A stretch of 64,000 nt of DNA from Haloactinospora alba (GTDB lineage: Bacteria > Actinomycetota > Actinomycetes > Streptosporangiales > Streptosporangiaceae): contig NZ_VFQC01000001.1 of the NCBI RefSeq assembly GCF_006717075.1, forward strand, positions 1,178,001-1,242,000. The letters run 5' to 3'. Shown here piece after piece: positions 1-9,013 of the stretch; within the stretch, counting starts at the first letter, position 1; each line of letters starts with the position of its first letter. The notes below the pieces were generated by a model. The model did no database searches. It was not told the DNA's origin and worked only from the letters and a program-made list of their open reading frames with translations. The translations under genes and the position numbers were made by a program.

Positions 1-1
1 C

Positions 2-709
2 TCCGACAGCCTCACCGTCAGCGGCGGCCAGGGCCACCTCGAGGACCTCAGTTACACCATCACCAAGTGGGGAGACGGCCACGGCGACGAGGGTGCCCCG
101 CACCCCATGGGCTCCCCCAACGAGAAGTGCGACGGCGCTGTGTCGCAGCTCCCGGAGGAAGAGGAAGCGGCCGACGGGAAGGACAAGGAGCAGCAGAAGT
201 CCGACCCGCAGCCGCAGGACAACGAGCAGCAAAAGGCCGAGCAGGGCCAGCAGGAGGAGCAAGCCCAGCCCGAGGAGGATCAGCAGGAAGCCGAGGGCCA
301 GCCACAGGAGCAGCAGGAGGCTGACGGGCAACCGGAAGACGAGTCCTCCGATGGCAGCAGTACCCAGGCCGAAACCGCAGCAAACGACATGTCGGGCATA
401 TCTTTGGTGGGGAACGATCTCCCCCTCGCGTCCGGCGCTCTGCTGCTGGCGCTCCTTCCCGCCCTCCTCGTGGCGTTCATCTTCGCCAAGCGTCCCAGTG
501 CCGTGTTCAGCGCGGCCGGCGGGAACAACAGCGGCCGTCACCGCCTCGCCTCACTACGCACCATCGAGGGCTGGCGTCGGCTGCCGTCCACCCTGGCGAC
601 CGAGGGGCGCCGTTACGCGCAGTCGGTCCGGGAGTCGGACGGGGTGCGCCGTGCCCAGGAACGCGCGGCCCAGACCTGGCAACGTGTCACCTCCGGGTTG
701 CGCAAGTAA
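2..709 (+). CDS. C-terminal part of a membrane-anchored secreted protein (5' end outside window)
   Basis: The frame is open from base 2 to the TAA at 707-709, so the gene starts before the window. The visible 235 residues begin with an extracellular-type stretch. A long low-complexity linker rich in Glu, Gln, Asp and Pro follows (roughly 150-370 nt), then one hydrophobic segment (LASGALLLALLPALLVAFIFA, about 430-490 nt) and a basic cytoplasmic tail of about 75 residues. This layout (exported domain, charged spacer, C-terminal anchor, basic tail) fits a cell-surface protein tethered at its C-terminus. I do not recognise the family, and the functional domain may lie upstream. Actinobacterial codon usage (G/C at third positions) supports the frame. 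Confidence 0.75.
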   Translation, partial: SDSLTVSGGQGHLEDLSYTITKWGDGHGDEGAPHPMGSPNEKCDGAVSQLPEEEEAADGKDKEQQKSDPQPQDNEQQKAEQGQQEEQAQPEEDQQEAEGQPQEQQEADGQPEDESSDGSSTQAETAANDMSGISLVGNDLPLASGALLLALLPALLVAFIFAKRPSAVFSAAGGNNSGRHRLASLRTIEGWRRLPSTLATEGRRYAQSVRESDGVRRAQERAAQTWQRVTSGLRK

Positions 710-759
710 TCCGACGGATCACGTGTACCTGCCCTGAACCCGCAGGGGCCCGTGCCGGC

Positions 760-2118
760 TCAGACGTCGTCCAGCAGCACCGCCGGCCGTTCCACGCAGT
801 CGGCGACGAAACGGAGGAAGCCGCCTGCCTGGCCACCGTCACAGACCCGATGGTCGAACGCCAGGGTCAGCTCGGTGACCGGACGAACCTCGAGCTGGTC
901 ACCGCACACCCACGGCCGGTTGACGATCCGGCCCATACCGAGGATGGCGGCTTCCGGATGGTTGATGACCGCAGCGGAACCGTCGACACCGAAAACCCCG
1001 TAGTTGTTCACGGTGAAGGTGCCGCCGCTCAGCTCGGCGGGTGCCAGGGAGCCCGAACGCGCGGCTTCCGTCCGCTGCCGCAACTCGGCGGAGAGCTCCC
1101 GTAGGCTCCTGTGCTGCGCGCCGTGGAGGACGGGCACGAGAAGTCCCCGGGAAGTCTGGGCGGCAAAACCCAGGTTGACACCGGAGAACCGCACGACCTC
1201 CTCACGCGCGGCGTCGAACCGGGAGTTGAGCTCCGGGAAGCGCCGCAGCCCGAGCAGGCAGAACTTCGCCAGAAGGCCGAGCACGCTCACCGGCCGTTGG
1301 GGGTCGGAGGCGTTCAGAGCGGAACGGGCGTCCAGCATGCCGGTGGCGTCAGCGTCCACCCACACCGTCGCCTCGGGAATCTCCCGGCGGGAGCGGGCGA
1401 CCCGTTCGGCCATGGCGCGGTGTGCCGGGCCCAACGGGACGCGTTGGGCCTCCGCGGCGTGTGCGGCCGTGTCGGAAGCGGAGGCTTGCTGCCGGGACGC
1501 GAGGGTGCCGATGGCTTCCTCGACATCCCGCCGCAGCACCATGCCGCCCGTTCCACTCCCCGACAGCTCCGTGACGTCGATCCCGTACTCGCGCGCCCGA
1601 CGCCGGACCAGCGGTGACACCACCGGGACACGTCCCGTCCCTCGCTCGTGGGAGGCGGACGCCGCCCCGGACGCCATTGTCCGGGACGTGTCCGCCCCAG
1701 CGGCGCGCCGCCGTGTGCGGGCGCCCGTCTTCACTCCGGAACCCACCAGGACGGCACCGGAAACCGTGTCACCCGCGCTGTCGTAGCGCCCGCCACCGTT
1801 CGGGGCCTCTGCCGCCGGCTCCCCGGCCCCCTCGAACCGAGTCCGGTCCGTCGGAGTGGAGCCGTCGACGGTGGAGCTGTCGACACTGAGCAGTGTTGCC
1901 CCGACCCCGATGGTTTCACCGGCAGCGGCGTGCAGGGCGGACACACGCCCCGAGAACGGTACGGGGACCTCGACCGTGGTCTTCGCGGTCTCCACCTCGG
2001 CCACCGGCTGGTCCACTGCCACCGTGTCCCCGACCGCGACCAGCCATCGCAGTAGTTCGGCCTCGGTCAATCCCTCGCCGAGATCGGGGAGAGCGAACTG
2101 TTCGACGGACGCGTTCAT
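760..2118 (-). CDS. bkdC: Dihydrolipoyl acyltransferase (E2) of a branched-chain 2-oxoacid dehydrogenase
   Basis: E2 core of a 2-oxoacid dehydrogenase complex, transferring the acyl group from the lipoyl arm to CoA. The N-terminal lipoyl domain (about 1-85) has the lipoylation lysine in VETAKTTVEVP (K46). A peripheral subunit-binding domain follows (VSPLVRRRAREYGIDV). The C-terminal catalytic domain has the acyltransferase motif DHRVCDG near the end. Length 452 aa is normal. The start is the ATG at 2116-2118, which overlaps the E1-beta stop as ATGA; upstream extension would run into E1-beta. No E3 gene is visible, so a shared dihydrolipoamide dehydrogenase is expected elsewhere. Substrate (branched-chain versus pyruvate) is inferred from the Lrp-type neighbour and the E1 sequences. 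Confidence 0.9.
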   Translation of the reverse strand: MNASVEQFALPDLGEGLTEAELLRWLVAVGDTVAVDQPVAEVETAKTTVEVPVPFSGRVSALHAAAGETIGVGATLLSVDSSTVDGSTPTDRTRFEGAGEPAAEAPNGGGRYDSAGDTVSGAVLVGSGVKTGARTRRRAAGADTSRTMASGAASASHERGTGRVPVVSPLVRRRAREYGIDVTELSGSGTGGMVLRRDVEEAIGTLASRQQASASDTAAHAAEAQRVPLGPAHRAMAERVARSRREIPEATVWVDADATGMLDARSALNASDPQRPVSVLGLLAKFCLLGLRRFPELNSRFDAAREEVVRFSGVNLGFAAQTSRGLLVPVLHGAQHRSLRELSAELRQRTEAARSGSLAPAELSGGTFTVNNYGVFGVDGSAAVINHPEAAILGMGRIVNRPWVCGDQLEVRPVTELTLAFDHRVCDGGQAGGFLRFVADCVERPAVLLDDV

Positions 2119-3173
2119 GCGCGTGCCTCCGGCCGGCTGGGGTGCTGTGCGGTTGCGTCGGGGCGCTCGGGTGGGGGCGACTGCGCCGGAACCCAGGTGG
2201 ACTCCCACTGCAGCCGGTCGATGGCATCCAGGATCCGGTCCACGTGCGGCAGGTGGTGCTCCTCGAGGGCCGGCGGGGGGTACGGGATGTCGAAGCCGCC
2301 GACACGTAGCACCGGGGCTTCCAGGTAGTGGAAACACGCCTCGGTCACCCGGGAGGCCACCTCCGCGCCGTAACCGCCGAAAGTGGAGGCTTCGTGCACC
2401 ACGAGCGCCCGCCCCGTCCGGCGCACCGAGGCGGCGACGGTCGTGTCGTCGAACGGGGACAGGCTGCGGAGGTCGATCACCTCGACGCTCCGCCCCGTCT
2501 CGTTCGCGGCCTCGGCCGTCTCCAGGGCGGTGGCCACCATCGGCCCGTAGGCGAGCAGGGTGACGTCCTCGCCCGCGCGCCGCACCACCGCCTGTTCCAT
2601 GGGTTCGGTGCGCAGGGGGGTCTCCACCTCCGCCGTGTTCCAGTACCGGCGTTTGGGCTCCAGGAAGATCACCGGGTCGGGAGCCTCGACCGCTTCCCGC
2701 AACATCGAGTAACCGTCAGCGGGGGTGGCGGGAGTGACCACCCGCAGACCAGGAGTGTGCGCGTAGTAGGCCTCGGAGGAGTCCGCGTGGTGCTCGACCG
2801 CGCCGATCCCCCCGCCGTAGGGGATCCGGATCACGAGGGGAAGCTCCACACTTCCCCGGGTGCGGTTACGCATCTTGGAGACGTGCGAGACGATCTGTTC
2901 GAATGCGGGATACGCGAAAGCGTCGAACTGCATCTCCACCACCGGGCGCTGGCCGTACATGGCCATGCCGACAGCCGTCCCGACGATGCCGGCCTCGGCG
3001 ATGGGGGAGTCGAAGCACCGTTCGGAACCGAACTCCGACGCCAGGCCGTCCGTGACCCGGAACACTCCGCCGAGCCGGCCGACGTCCTCGCCGTACACCA
3101 GGACGTCGGGGTCGTGGGCCAGTGCGTCCCGCAGCGCCTGATTGAGAGCCCGTGCCAGGCTGATCTCTCCCAT
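2115..3173 (-). CDS. bkdB: 2-oxoacid dehydrogenase E1 component, beta subunit
   Basis: Beta subunit of the thiamine-diphosphate-dependent E1 heterotetramer that decarboxylates branched-chain 2-oxoacids and acylates the lipoyl arm of E2. The 352-aa protein has the typical opening (MGEISLARALNQAL), VYGEDVGRLGGVFRVTDGL, the central PVVEMQFDAFAYPAFEQIVSHVSKMR region and a C-terminal transketolase domain (VIDLRSLSPFD). It starts directly after the E1-alpha stop (3174-3176) and overlaps the E2 start by 4 nt, so the three genes are one translationally coupled unit. Supply of branched-chain acyl-CoA primers for iso/anteiso fatty acids is the usual role in actinobacteria. Confidence 0.92.
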   Translation of the reverse strand: MGEISLARALNQALRDALAHDPDVLVYGEDVGRLGGVFRVTDGLASEFGSERCFDSPIAEAGIVGTAVGMAMYGQRPVVEMQFDAFAYPAFEQIVSHVSKMRNRTRGSVELPLVIRIPYGGGIGAVEHHADSSEAYYAHTPGLRVVTPATPADGYSMLREAVEAPDPVIFLEPKRRYWNTAEVETPLRTEPMEQAVVRRAGEDVTLLAYGPMVATALETAEAANETGRSVEVIDLRSLSPFDDTTVAASVRRTGRALVVHEASTFGGYGAEVASRVTEACFHYLEAPVLRVGGFDIPYPPPALEEHHLPHVDRILDAIDRLQWESTWVPAQSPPPERPDATAQHPSRPEARA

Positions 3174-4271
3174 TCAGCCCTCCTGGATCTCGCCGAGTAG
3201 TTCCTGGCGTTGCCGCGCCAGCAGAGCGGGAGCGGAGCCGTAGACGTGGGAGAACAGCTCGCTGGGAGTCGGACGCCCGTCCGTTGCGACCCTCTCCCGC
3301 ACCCGGGAGGCCACCTGTTCGGCCTGGGCCTCGATGCGTTCCATCTCTCCGTCGTCCAGCAGGCCCTCGGCGCGTAACAGCGTCTCGAGCCGTTGCACCG
3401 GGTCGCGCTCCGCCCACTGTCTGGCCTCGTCCTCGTCGCGGTAGCGCCGGGGATCGTCGGAGTTGGTGTGCGGCCCGCGACGGTAGGTCCGGGCCTCGAT
3501 GATCGTCGGCCCGGCGCCGGAACGGCCCTCCGCCAGTGCGTGGGAGACCACAGCGTGGACGGCCGCGGCGTCGTTCCCGTCCACGTGGTAGCCGCGCATC
3601 CCGTAGCCGAGCGCCTTGTGCGCCAGGGTGGGGGCGGCCGACTGTTCCCGGACCGGGACGCTGATCGCCCAGTGGTTGTTCTGGATCAGGAACACGACCG
3701 GCGTGTTCCAGACCGCGGCGAAGTTGTAGGCCTCGTGGGCGTCGCCTTCACTGGTGGCGCCGTCTCCCATCAGGACCAGAGCGGCGGCGTTCTCTCCGCG
3801 CCGCCGTGCCGCGTAGGTGAGCCCCACAGCGTGTGAGGCGTTGGTGGCCAGCGGGGTGCACTGCGGAGCGCAACGGTGGGTCTCGGCGTCGTAACCACTG
3901 TGCCAGTCACCACGGAGCAGGGTGAGTACCTCGACCGGGTCCACACCACGGGAGACGAGGGACACACAGTCGCGGTAGGTGGGGAAGAGCCAGTCGCGCT
4001 GCGCCAGAGCCAGCGTTCCGCCGACCTGGCACGCCTCCTGGCCGCGGGAGGAGGGGTACACCGCGAGTCGCCCCTGCCGGGCGAGGGTGCTGGCCTGGTT
4101 GTCGAAGCGCTGTCCGATGACCATCGCCCGCAACAGCGCGACCAGGGTGCTGTGGTCGGGGGAGTCGAAGGCTGGTCCGGAGACGCGGCTCCCGTCCGGG
4201 GCCACCAACCGCAACGGTTCCAACGAGGGGAGTGGAGGAACCGGTGCGGGCTGCTCATCTGTGCGCTTCAT
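3174..4271 (-). CDS. bkdA: 2-oxoacid dehydrogenase E1 component, alpha subunit
   Basis: Alpha subunit of the thiamine-diphosphate E1 enzyme. The cofactor motif is clear: MGDGATSEGDAHEAYNFAAV followed by LIQNNHWA (GDG...NN, about residues 175-205). The phosphorylation-loop-like segment RTYRRGPHTNSDDPRRYR is conserved. A longer frame reaches 4331, but the ATG at 4269-4271 gives MKRTDEQ and a normal 365-aa E1-alpha, and leaves the divergent promoter/operator free. First gene of bkdABC, divergent from the Lrp-type gene at 4405, which probably controls it. Confidence 0.9.
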   Translation of the reverse strand: MKRTDEQPAPVPPLPSLEPLRLVAPDGSRVSGPAFDSPDHSTLVALLRAMVIGQRFDNQASTLARQGRLAVYPSSRGQEACQVGGTLALAQRDWLFPTYRDCVSLVSRGVDPVEVLTLLRGDWHSGYDAETHRCAPQCTPLATNASHAVGLTYAARRRGENAAALVLMGDGATSEGDAHEAYNFAAVWNTPVVFLIQNNHWAISVPVREQSAAPTLAHKALGYGMRGYHVDGNDAAAVHAVVSHALAEGRSGAGPTIIEARTYRRGPHTNSDDPRRYRDEDEARQWAERDPVQRLETLLRAEGLLDDGEMERIEAQAEQVASRVRERVATDGRPTPSELFSHVYGSAPALLARQRQELLGEIQEG

Positions 4272-4298
4272 GTCTTGAATATGAGCTACATCACCGCA

Positions 4299-4391
4299 TA
4301 GTGTCCATATCTCATGCGTGAAACCAGACATCTGGCTTCTGTTCTGGCTTCTGTCGACAATTCGTCTACTTTGTCCATGATTTGGACACTA
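4299..4391. promoter_or_regulatory. Divergent bkdA/bkdR promoter region with inverted repeats (probable Lrp-family operator)
   Basis: The 133-nt interval between the divergent starts is AT-rich compared with its surroundings. TAGTGTCCA at 4299-4307 and TGGACACTA at 4383-4391 form an exact 9-bp inverted repeat. A tighter pair, GTCCA-N5-TGGAC, lies at 4373-4387. Dyads of this kind flanking a divergent Lrp/AsnC gene are typical of autoregulated operators. Binding by the adjacent regulator is inference. Confidence 0.55.
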
Positions 4392-4404
4392 TGAGGTGAG
4401 ACAC

Positions 4405-4854
4405 ATGTCCGCCGACATCGACAGCATCGACCGGACCATCATCGACCTGTTGCGCAACGACGGGCGCATGTCCGTCCGAGCGCTCGCGGAACAGGCGCAC
4501 ATCTCGCGAGCGAACGCCTACGCCCGCCTGGGGCGGTTGCGCAACAGCGGGGTCATCACCGGATTCAGCGCCACCGTCGATCCCGAGAAGTGCGGGAGAG
4601 GGCTGGCGGCGTACGTCTCGGTACGTATCGACCAGCACTCGTGGGAGAAGTTCCGGGACTACCTGCGGGACATTCCCGAGGTGGACCACGCGGCTCTGGT
4701 CTCGGGTGACGTGGACCTGCTCCTGCTCGTGCGCGTCGCCGACGCCGAGGCGCTCCGGATCTTCGTCCTGGAGCGTCTGCAGCGCATACCGGAGGTCCGC
4801 AGCACGCAGACCATGTTCATCCTCGACGAGCCCTGCAGCGGGGAGTGGGGATGA
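4405..4854 (+). CDS. bkdR: Lrp/AsnC-family transcriptional regulator
   Basis: DNA-binding regulator of 149 aa. An N-terminal winged helix-turn-helix (DRTIIDLLRNDGRMSVRALAEQAHISRANAYARLGRL, about 8-50) is followed by a RAM/AsnC effector domain (about 68-145) with the alternating pattern AYVSVRIDQHSWEKF...LVSGDVDLLLLVRVADAEAL. The ATG at 4405 is preferred over the GTG at 4396 because GAGGTGAG sits just upstream. Divergent from bkdABC, so control of branched-chain oxoacid dehydrogenase by amino or oxo acids is the natural reading; the symbol is assigned from context. Confidence 0.85.
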   Translation: MSADIDSIDRTIIDLLRNDGRMSVRALAEQAHISRANAYARLGRLRNSGVITGFSATVDPEKCGRGLAAYVSVRIDQHSWEKFRDYLRDIPEVDHAALVSGDVDLLLLVRVADAEALRIFVLERLQRIPEVRSTQTMFILDEPCSGEWG

Positions 4855-4894
4855 ACGCGTAACCGGTCAGCCCCCGGAAGCGGACCTCTCCCGC

Positions 4895-7054
4895 TCACTC
4901 ACACATGTCGGCGTAGCGCGCGAACAGCCGCCGCGAGGTCGCCACCGTCGCTGGGCGGGACAGCGGCGAGTACCGCTCCCGCGAGGAGCACCAGCGCTCC
5001 TCCCACTCACCGAGAGCGCGGTCGAACCCCTCCGCGTCGGGCGTCCCGCCCCTGGCCAGAGCATGACCGAGGAACGTCGTCCACAACCGCCACCGCGGAA
5101 GGTAGTAGCCCCCCACCAACCCTGACCAGTGGCGCCCCGCGTAGTCCTGCAACCGGCTCTCCCGGGGTCCCCACACGGTGACGATCCTGCGGGCGTTCCA
5201 CTCGTGGACGTTGCGCTCCTCCTCGGTGCGGCCCCACGCACGGGCGGCGTCGAGCCACGGGTCCAGCGCGTACTCCTCCCGTGTGGTCAACAGCGTCTCA
5301 AGGTCGTTGACCAGTTCCAGGAACTCCGCGAAGTGGGCTCTCGCCGCCTGGCCGTCGCGCGCCCGGAAAGTGGCGACGGCGCGGCGGTGGATCTCCCTCC
5401 CGGCTCTCGCGAGGACCTGTTGGCCCACGTCAACCAGATCCCGCCCGTAAGCGCTGCCGGGCGCGTCCGCCTCCGCCGGGGCTGCCTCCAGTAGCAGTCG
5501 CCACGCCCGGGCGAGAGCGGCGGGGTTCCACGCCGGCGCACCGGAATCGGGACGTAGCGGGGCGGCAACGTCGAGCCCAGCTTCCACCGTCGGCCGGGAC
5601 GCGACGACCGACACCGGGGGGCCGCTCGTGTGCCAGACGGAGTAGACGGTGTCCAGTAGCAGCCGCCACGCCCGCTCCACCCTCTCGTCGCGTCGTCCGT
5701 AACGGCGTGCCGCGTACTCGCCGACCCACCGCCGGACATCGGCGGACCGCTCGCGCCACACCTCGTCGGCCCAGTGGGCATAGACGACCGGGTCCGTTCC
5801 CGAGGCCTCCATGGCGAGCCCCGCACCGTGCACGTCGCCGCGCCCCGGGTGCTGTCGGGCGTCGTCGAGTTCGGAAGCGACGCGGGGGAGCTTGCCGTGC
5901 ATCCCCGGCCTGCCGCCGAAGTTGTGCACCATACACCACACCCACGGTTTGCCGTGGAAAGCCGCGGTCTCCCGCCACAACGGGCGCTGCTCCCCCCACA
6001 GGTCCAACACGAGCATGTGCCGGTCGGGAACCGCCCCGAGGAAACACCGCACCCGCTCGGGCCGCCAGAAGTCGTCGCGGTAGGCGAACGGCCATCCCTG
6101 CATCACCCACACCGCCTGCGGATCGGCCGCCACCATCGGTTCGTGCACGGCTCGGGCCACTCGGGCCAGTTCGCGCGGCTCACCGGACGAGGGCGTCATC
6201 TCGATGAACGGGTCGGCCGCGTACCAGTGGTCCGTGCCGAACCGACTCACCTGCTCGGTGAGGAACATGCCGCCGATCCGTTGGAACTGCGGATCGCGCG
6301 GGTCGAGCATCCGGGTGGTGAAATCGAACCACCGCATCCGCTCCCCCCGGTCCAACCGCGCCGGAACGTGGCCCGCGAACGCCTGCAGCACCGGAGTCAT
6401 CCCCAACTCCCGCTCGCGTTCCACGATGCGTCTCCCCAGCTCCGCACGCGCGTCGATCCAGGACTGGGGCAACGGCCCGCCCCACCCCTCGGTGCATCCC
6501 ATCCAGGTGAACGGCAGGTAGGCCGACCCGCCGAGGAACACGCGGGTCTCCGCGTCCTCCATCCCCAACCGTCGGCACACCTGCTGCCACACCGCTTCCT
6601 GGCCGGTCACGGCCAGAGGCATGGTGACGCCGTGCAGCGCCATGCGGTCGATCTCCCGCTCCCACTCCGGCCACCCCCAGAACGCCATGCTGTAACTGAA
6701 CGTGCAGAAGTTGAAACAGTAGCGGTGCCGGAACGGCGTCACCCTACGGCAACGCCCCACGCCGGGAAGCCGTGCCGGCAGCGCGACCGTGTGCGTGTCC
6801 CAGGAGACATCGCTCTCGCACACGCGGGTGAGGTACCAGCGCAGCGCCGAGGCCTGGGCGACGGGGGACGAACCGCGCAGCACCACACCACTCCGCGTGC
6901 TCTCCACCTCGAAGACGTCGCGGCCGTCCTGGGCGGGGATGGTGACGGGGGTGAAATCGGCGCACCGCTCACCCAGCACCCGGCGCAGCAACCCGTGCGC
7001 ACCGGACCCCTCGTGTGGGGCTGCGGTACGCGAGTCTCGTGGGACCGGAACCAT
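4895..7054 (-). CDS. GH89 alpha-N-acetylglucosaminidase
   Basis: Predicted glycoside hydrolase family 89 enzyme removing terminal alpha-linked N-acetylglucosamine. An N-terminal alpha/beta domain (about 20-100) precedes the (beta/alpha)8 barrel with diagnostic RYCFNFCTFSYSMAFWGW, EREIDRMALHGVTMPLAVTGQEAVW and PFTWMGCTEGWGGPLP. By analogy with human NAGLU the catalytic acids are E285 (ADPFIEMTP) and E416 (GLAMEASGT). A helical C-terminal domain follows. At 719 aa the length is typical. No signal peptide is visible, so it probably acts in the cytoplasm on imported glycans. It starts 8 nt after the permease stop with GAAGGAG as ribosome-binding site, last gene of the importer operon. Confidence 0.88.
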   Translation of the reverse strand: MVPVPRDSRTAAPHEGSGAHGLLRRVLGERCADFTPVTIPAQDGRDVFEVESTRSGVVLRGSSPVAQASALRWYLTRVCESDVSWDTHTVALPARLPGVGRCRRVTPFRHRYCFNFCTFSYSMAFWGWPEWEREIDRMALHGVTMPLAVTGQEAVWQQVCRRLGMEDAETRVFLGGSAYLPFTWMGCTEGWGGPLPQSWIDARAELGRRIVERERELGMTPVLQAFAGHVPARLDRGERMRWFDFTTRMLDPRDPQFQRIGGMFLTEQVSRFGTDHWYAADPFIEMTPSSGEPRELARVARAVHEPMVAADPQAVWVMQGWPFAYRDDFWRPERVRCFLGAVPDRHMLVLDLWGEQRPLWRETAAFHGKPWVWCMVHNFGGRPGMHGKLPRVASELDDARQHPGRGDVHGAGLAMEASGTDPVVYAHWADEVWRERSADVRRWVGEYAARRYGRRDERVERAWRLLLDTVYSVWHTSGPPVSVVASRPTVEAGLDVAAPLRPDSGAPAWNPAALARAWRLLLEAAPAEADAPGSAYGRDLVDVGQQVLARAGREIHRRAVATFRARDGQAARAHFAEFLELVNDLETLLTTREEYALDPWLDAARAWGRTEEERNVHEWNARRIVTVWGPRESRLQDYAGRHWSGLVGGYYLPRWRLWTTFLGHALARGGTPDAEGFDRALGEWEERWCSSRERYSPLSRPATVATSRRLFARYADMCE

Positions 7055-7061
7055 CCGACAC

Positions 7062-7970
7062 CTACTCCTTCGTCGCCCCCGCGGACAGGCCTTCGGTGAA
7101 AACCCGCTGCGCGAGCAGGAACACCAGGACGATCGGTACCGTCATGACGACCGAGGCCGCGAGGAGCACCGTCGGCGCGACATCCTGGTTGTCCAACAGC
7201 GCGATCCCGATCGACACGGTCCAGCTCTCCTGGATCTCCAGCAGGAACAACAGGGCGAACAGGAACTCGTTCCAGGCGACGATGAAGACGTACAGCGCCG
7301 TCGCGGCCAGCGCCGGCACAGCCAGCGGAAGCACGATGTGCCACACCGTGCGCAGCCCCCCGCAGCCGTCGATGGCGGCGGCCTCCTCTATTCCCTCCGG
7401 GAGGGCGGCGAAGAAGTTCCGCAGCATGAACAGGGCAGCCGGGACCGTCTGCGCCAGATAGATCACCACGAGAGCCGGAAGCGAGCCACGCAGTCCCATG
7501 CCGGTGAAGATGACGAACAGCGGAATCGCGATCACCACCGCCGGGAAGAGGTAGACCGACAGGAAGAGCACGCTCAGGGCGCGCCTTCCCAGGAAGTCGA
7601 ACCGGCTCACGGCGTAGGCACCGAGTACCGAGAACACCAGAGCGCAGACCACCGTCCCCGACCCGACGAGCAGGCTGTTCAGCAGGAACCCGCCGATGCC
7701 GTAACCGCCTTCGTCAGCCGGAGCGAGGGCCCGCTGGTAACTCCCGAGGGTGAGTTCGGTGGCCCGCGGCAGGATCCGGAGCGGGTTGGCCAGCAGCGAT
7801 TCCAGGGGGCGCATGGACAGCGCGACCAGGTACACCAACGGCAACCCGGACGCCAGCAGCAGCGCTGCCCGCACCAACCAGGCCGCGCTGCCGAACACCA
7901 GGTCCTCAACCCGTTCCCGGTCCCAACGCCGGGTGGCGGCCGTGGCCCGGTGGCGTCGTGTTCCGCTCAT
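7062..7970 (-). CDS. Carbohydrate ABC transporter permease (MalG type)
   Basis: Inner-membrane permease of a CUT1-type sugar importer, 302 aa with about six membrane segments. The cytoplasmic EAA loop that docks the ATPase reads EEAAAIDGCGGLRTVWHIVLPLAVP (about 205-230). It overlaps the upstream permease by ATGA (7967-7970) and precedes the GH89 gene. No ATPase gene lies in the operon, so a shared MsiK-type ATPase elsewhere is likely, as is usual for actinobacterial sugar importers. Confidence 0.9.
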   Translation of the reverse strand: MSGTRRHRATAATRRWDRERVEDLVFGSAAWLVRAALLLASGLPLVYLVALSMRPLESLLANPLRILPRATELTLGSYQRALAPADEGGYGIGGFLLNSLLVGSGTVVCALVFSVLGAYAVSRFDFLGRRALSVLFLSVYLFPAVVIAIPLFVIFTGMGLRGSLPALVVIYLAQTVPAALFMLRNFFAALPEGIEEAAAIDGCGGLRTVWHIVLPLAVPALAATALYVFIVAWNEFLFALLFLLEIQESWTVSIGIALLDNQDVAPTVLLAASVVMTVPIVLVFLLAQRVFTEGLSAGATKE

Positions 7971-9013
7971 GCCCGCCTCCCGCTCCGCGGTTCGGTGCGC
8001 CAGATGTAGCCAACCAGCAGGACGCCCATGGCGGCGGCCATGACCAGTCCGAGAGCCGAGGCCCCTCCCAGGTCACTGCGCGCGGTCAGATACTCGTACA
8101 CCTGCACACTCAGTACCTGTGTTCCTCCGGCCCCGCCTGTCAGCAGGTATATGTCGGTGAAGTTCTGGAAGATGAAAATGGCACGCAGCATCAGCAGCAA
8201 GCTGATCACCCCCGCCAGCTGCGGCAGCACGACATGTCGGAACACCTGGCTGGGAGCGGCCCCGTCGATACGTGCCGCCTCCACGAGCTCGCCGTTGACG
8301 GCCTGTAACCGCGCCAGCAGGAACAGGAAGGAGAACGCGAACGAACGCCAGACCTCGAACGCGATGACGGTGAGAAGGGCGACCGGCACGGGAACAGTGA
8401 CCCCGAGTACGCTGGGATGCGCCATGCGCTGACTCAGGAACAGGACCGGTTCCTCCCACCCGAGCCAACGCTGTCCGGCGGCGTTGACGAAACCGAACTG
8501 CGGGTCCAACGCTGTCTGCCACACCAGGGCCGCGGCCACGACGGGGACGGCGAACGGCACCAGCACGAGGCTGCGCAGCAGCGCCCTGCCGGGGAACGCG
8601 CGTCGCAGCGCGAGTGCGGCGACGAGCCCGACGGCAACCGATCCGACCGTGCCGAAGAACGTGTAGCAGACGGTGACCACCGCGCTCTCCCAGAAGTTCG
8701 CGGAGGACAGTACCCGGGTCACGTTGTCCACGGTGTAGTCGGCGTTGAACAGGTGGGTGTCGGGAAGGTCGATCAGACGGACGTCCGTCAGCGCGAGGAA
8801 CAGGGTCCAGAAGAACGGCACGACGACGACCAGGGCCACGACGAGAAAGGTGGGGGAGACCAGGGCCAGCGCGAAACGTGACATCCGTTGGGAGTAGCTG
8901 CTCGAACGCAACAGCCGGGTGAGCTCCGATGCCACTGGGCCGCCCCTTTCGTGCCGTTCCCGGCCGGGATCCACGCGGTGCGGGCCCGGCCGGTCGGCCG
9001 GGTCAGTCGACAT
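7967..9013 (-). CDS. Carbohydrate ABC transporter permease (MalF type)
   Basis: Partner permease of the sugar importer, 348 aa from the ATG at 9011-9013. A hydrophilic N-terminus of about 45 residues is followed by six to seven membrane segments and the EAA loop VEAARIDGAAPSQVFRHVVLPQL. The first 25 residues are poorly conserved, so a GTG about 80 nt downstream (VASELTRLL) is an alternative start. Overlaps the solute-binding protein gene by 11 nt and the second permease by 4 nt, which means one polycistronic unit. Confidence 0.88.
   Translation of the reverse strand: MSTDPADRPGPHRVDPGRERHERGGPVASELTRLLRSSSYSQRMSRFALALVSPTFLVVALVVVVPFFWTLFLALTDVRLIDLPDTHLFNADYTVDNVTRVLSSANFWESAVVTVCYTFFGTVGSVAVGLVAALALRRAFPGRALLRSLVLVPFAVPVVAAALVWQTALDPQFGFVNAAGQRWLGWEEPVLFLSQRMAHPSVLGVTVPVPVALLTVIAFEVWRSFAFSFLFLLARLQAVNGELVEAARIDGAAPSQVFRHVVLPQLAGVISLLLMLRAIFIFQNFTDIYLLTGGAGGTQVLSVQVYEYLTARSDLGGASALGLVMAAAMGVLLVGYIWRTEPRSGRRA

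Noticed and set aside
5774-7099. 441-aa plus-strand frame
   Set aside because: Antisense to the GH89 gene, which has family motifs throughout; no homology signal or ribosome-binding site.
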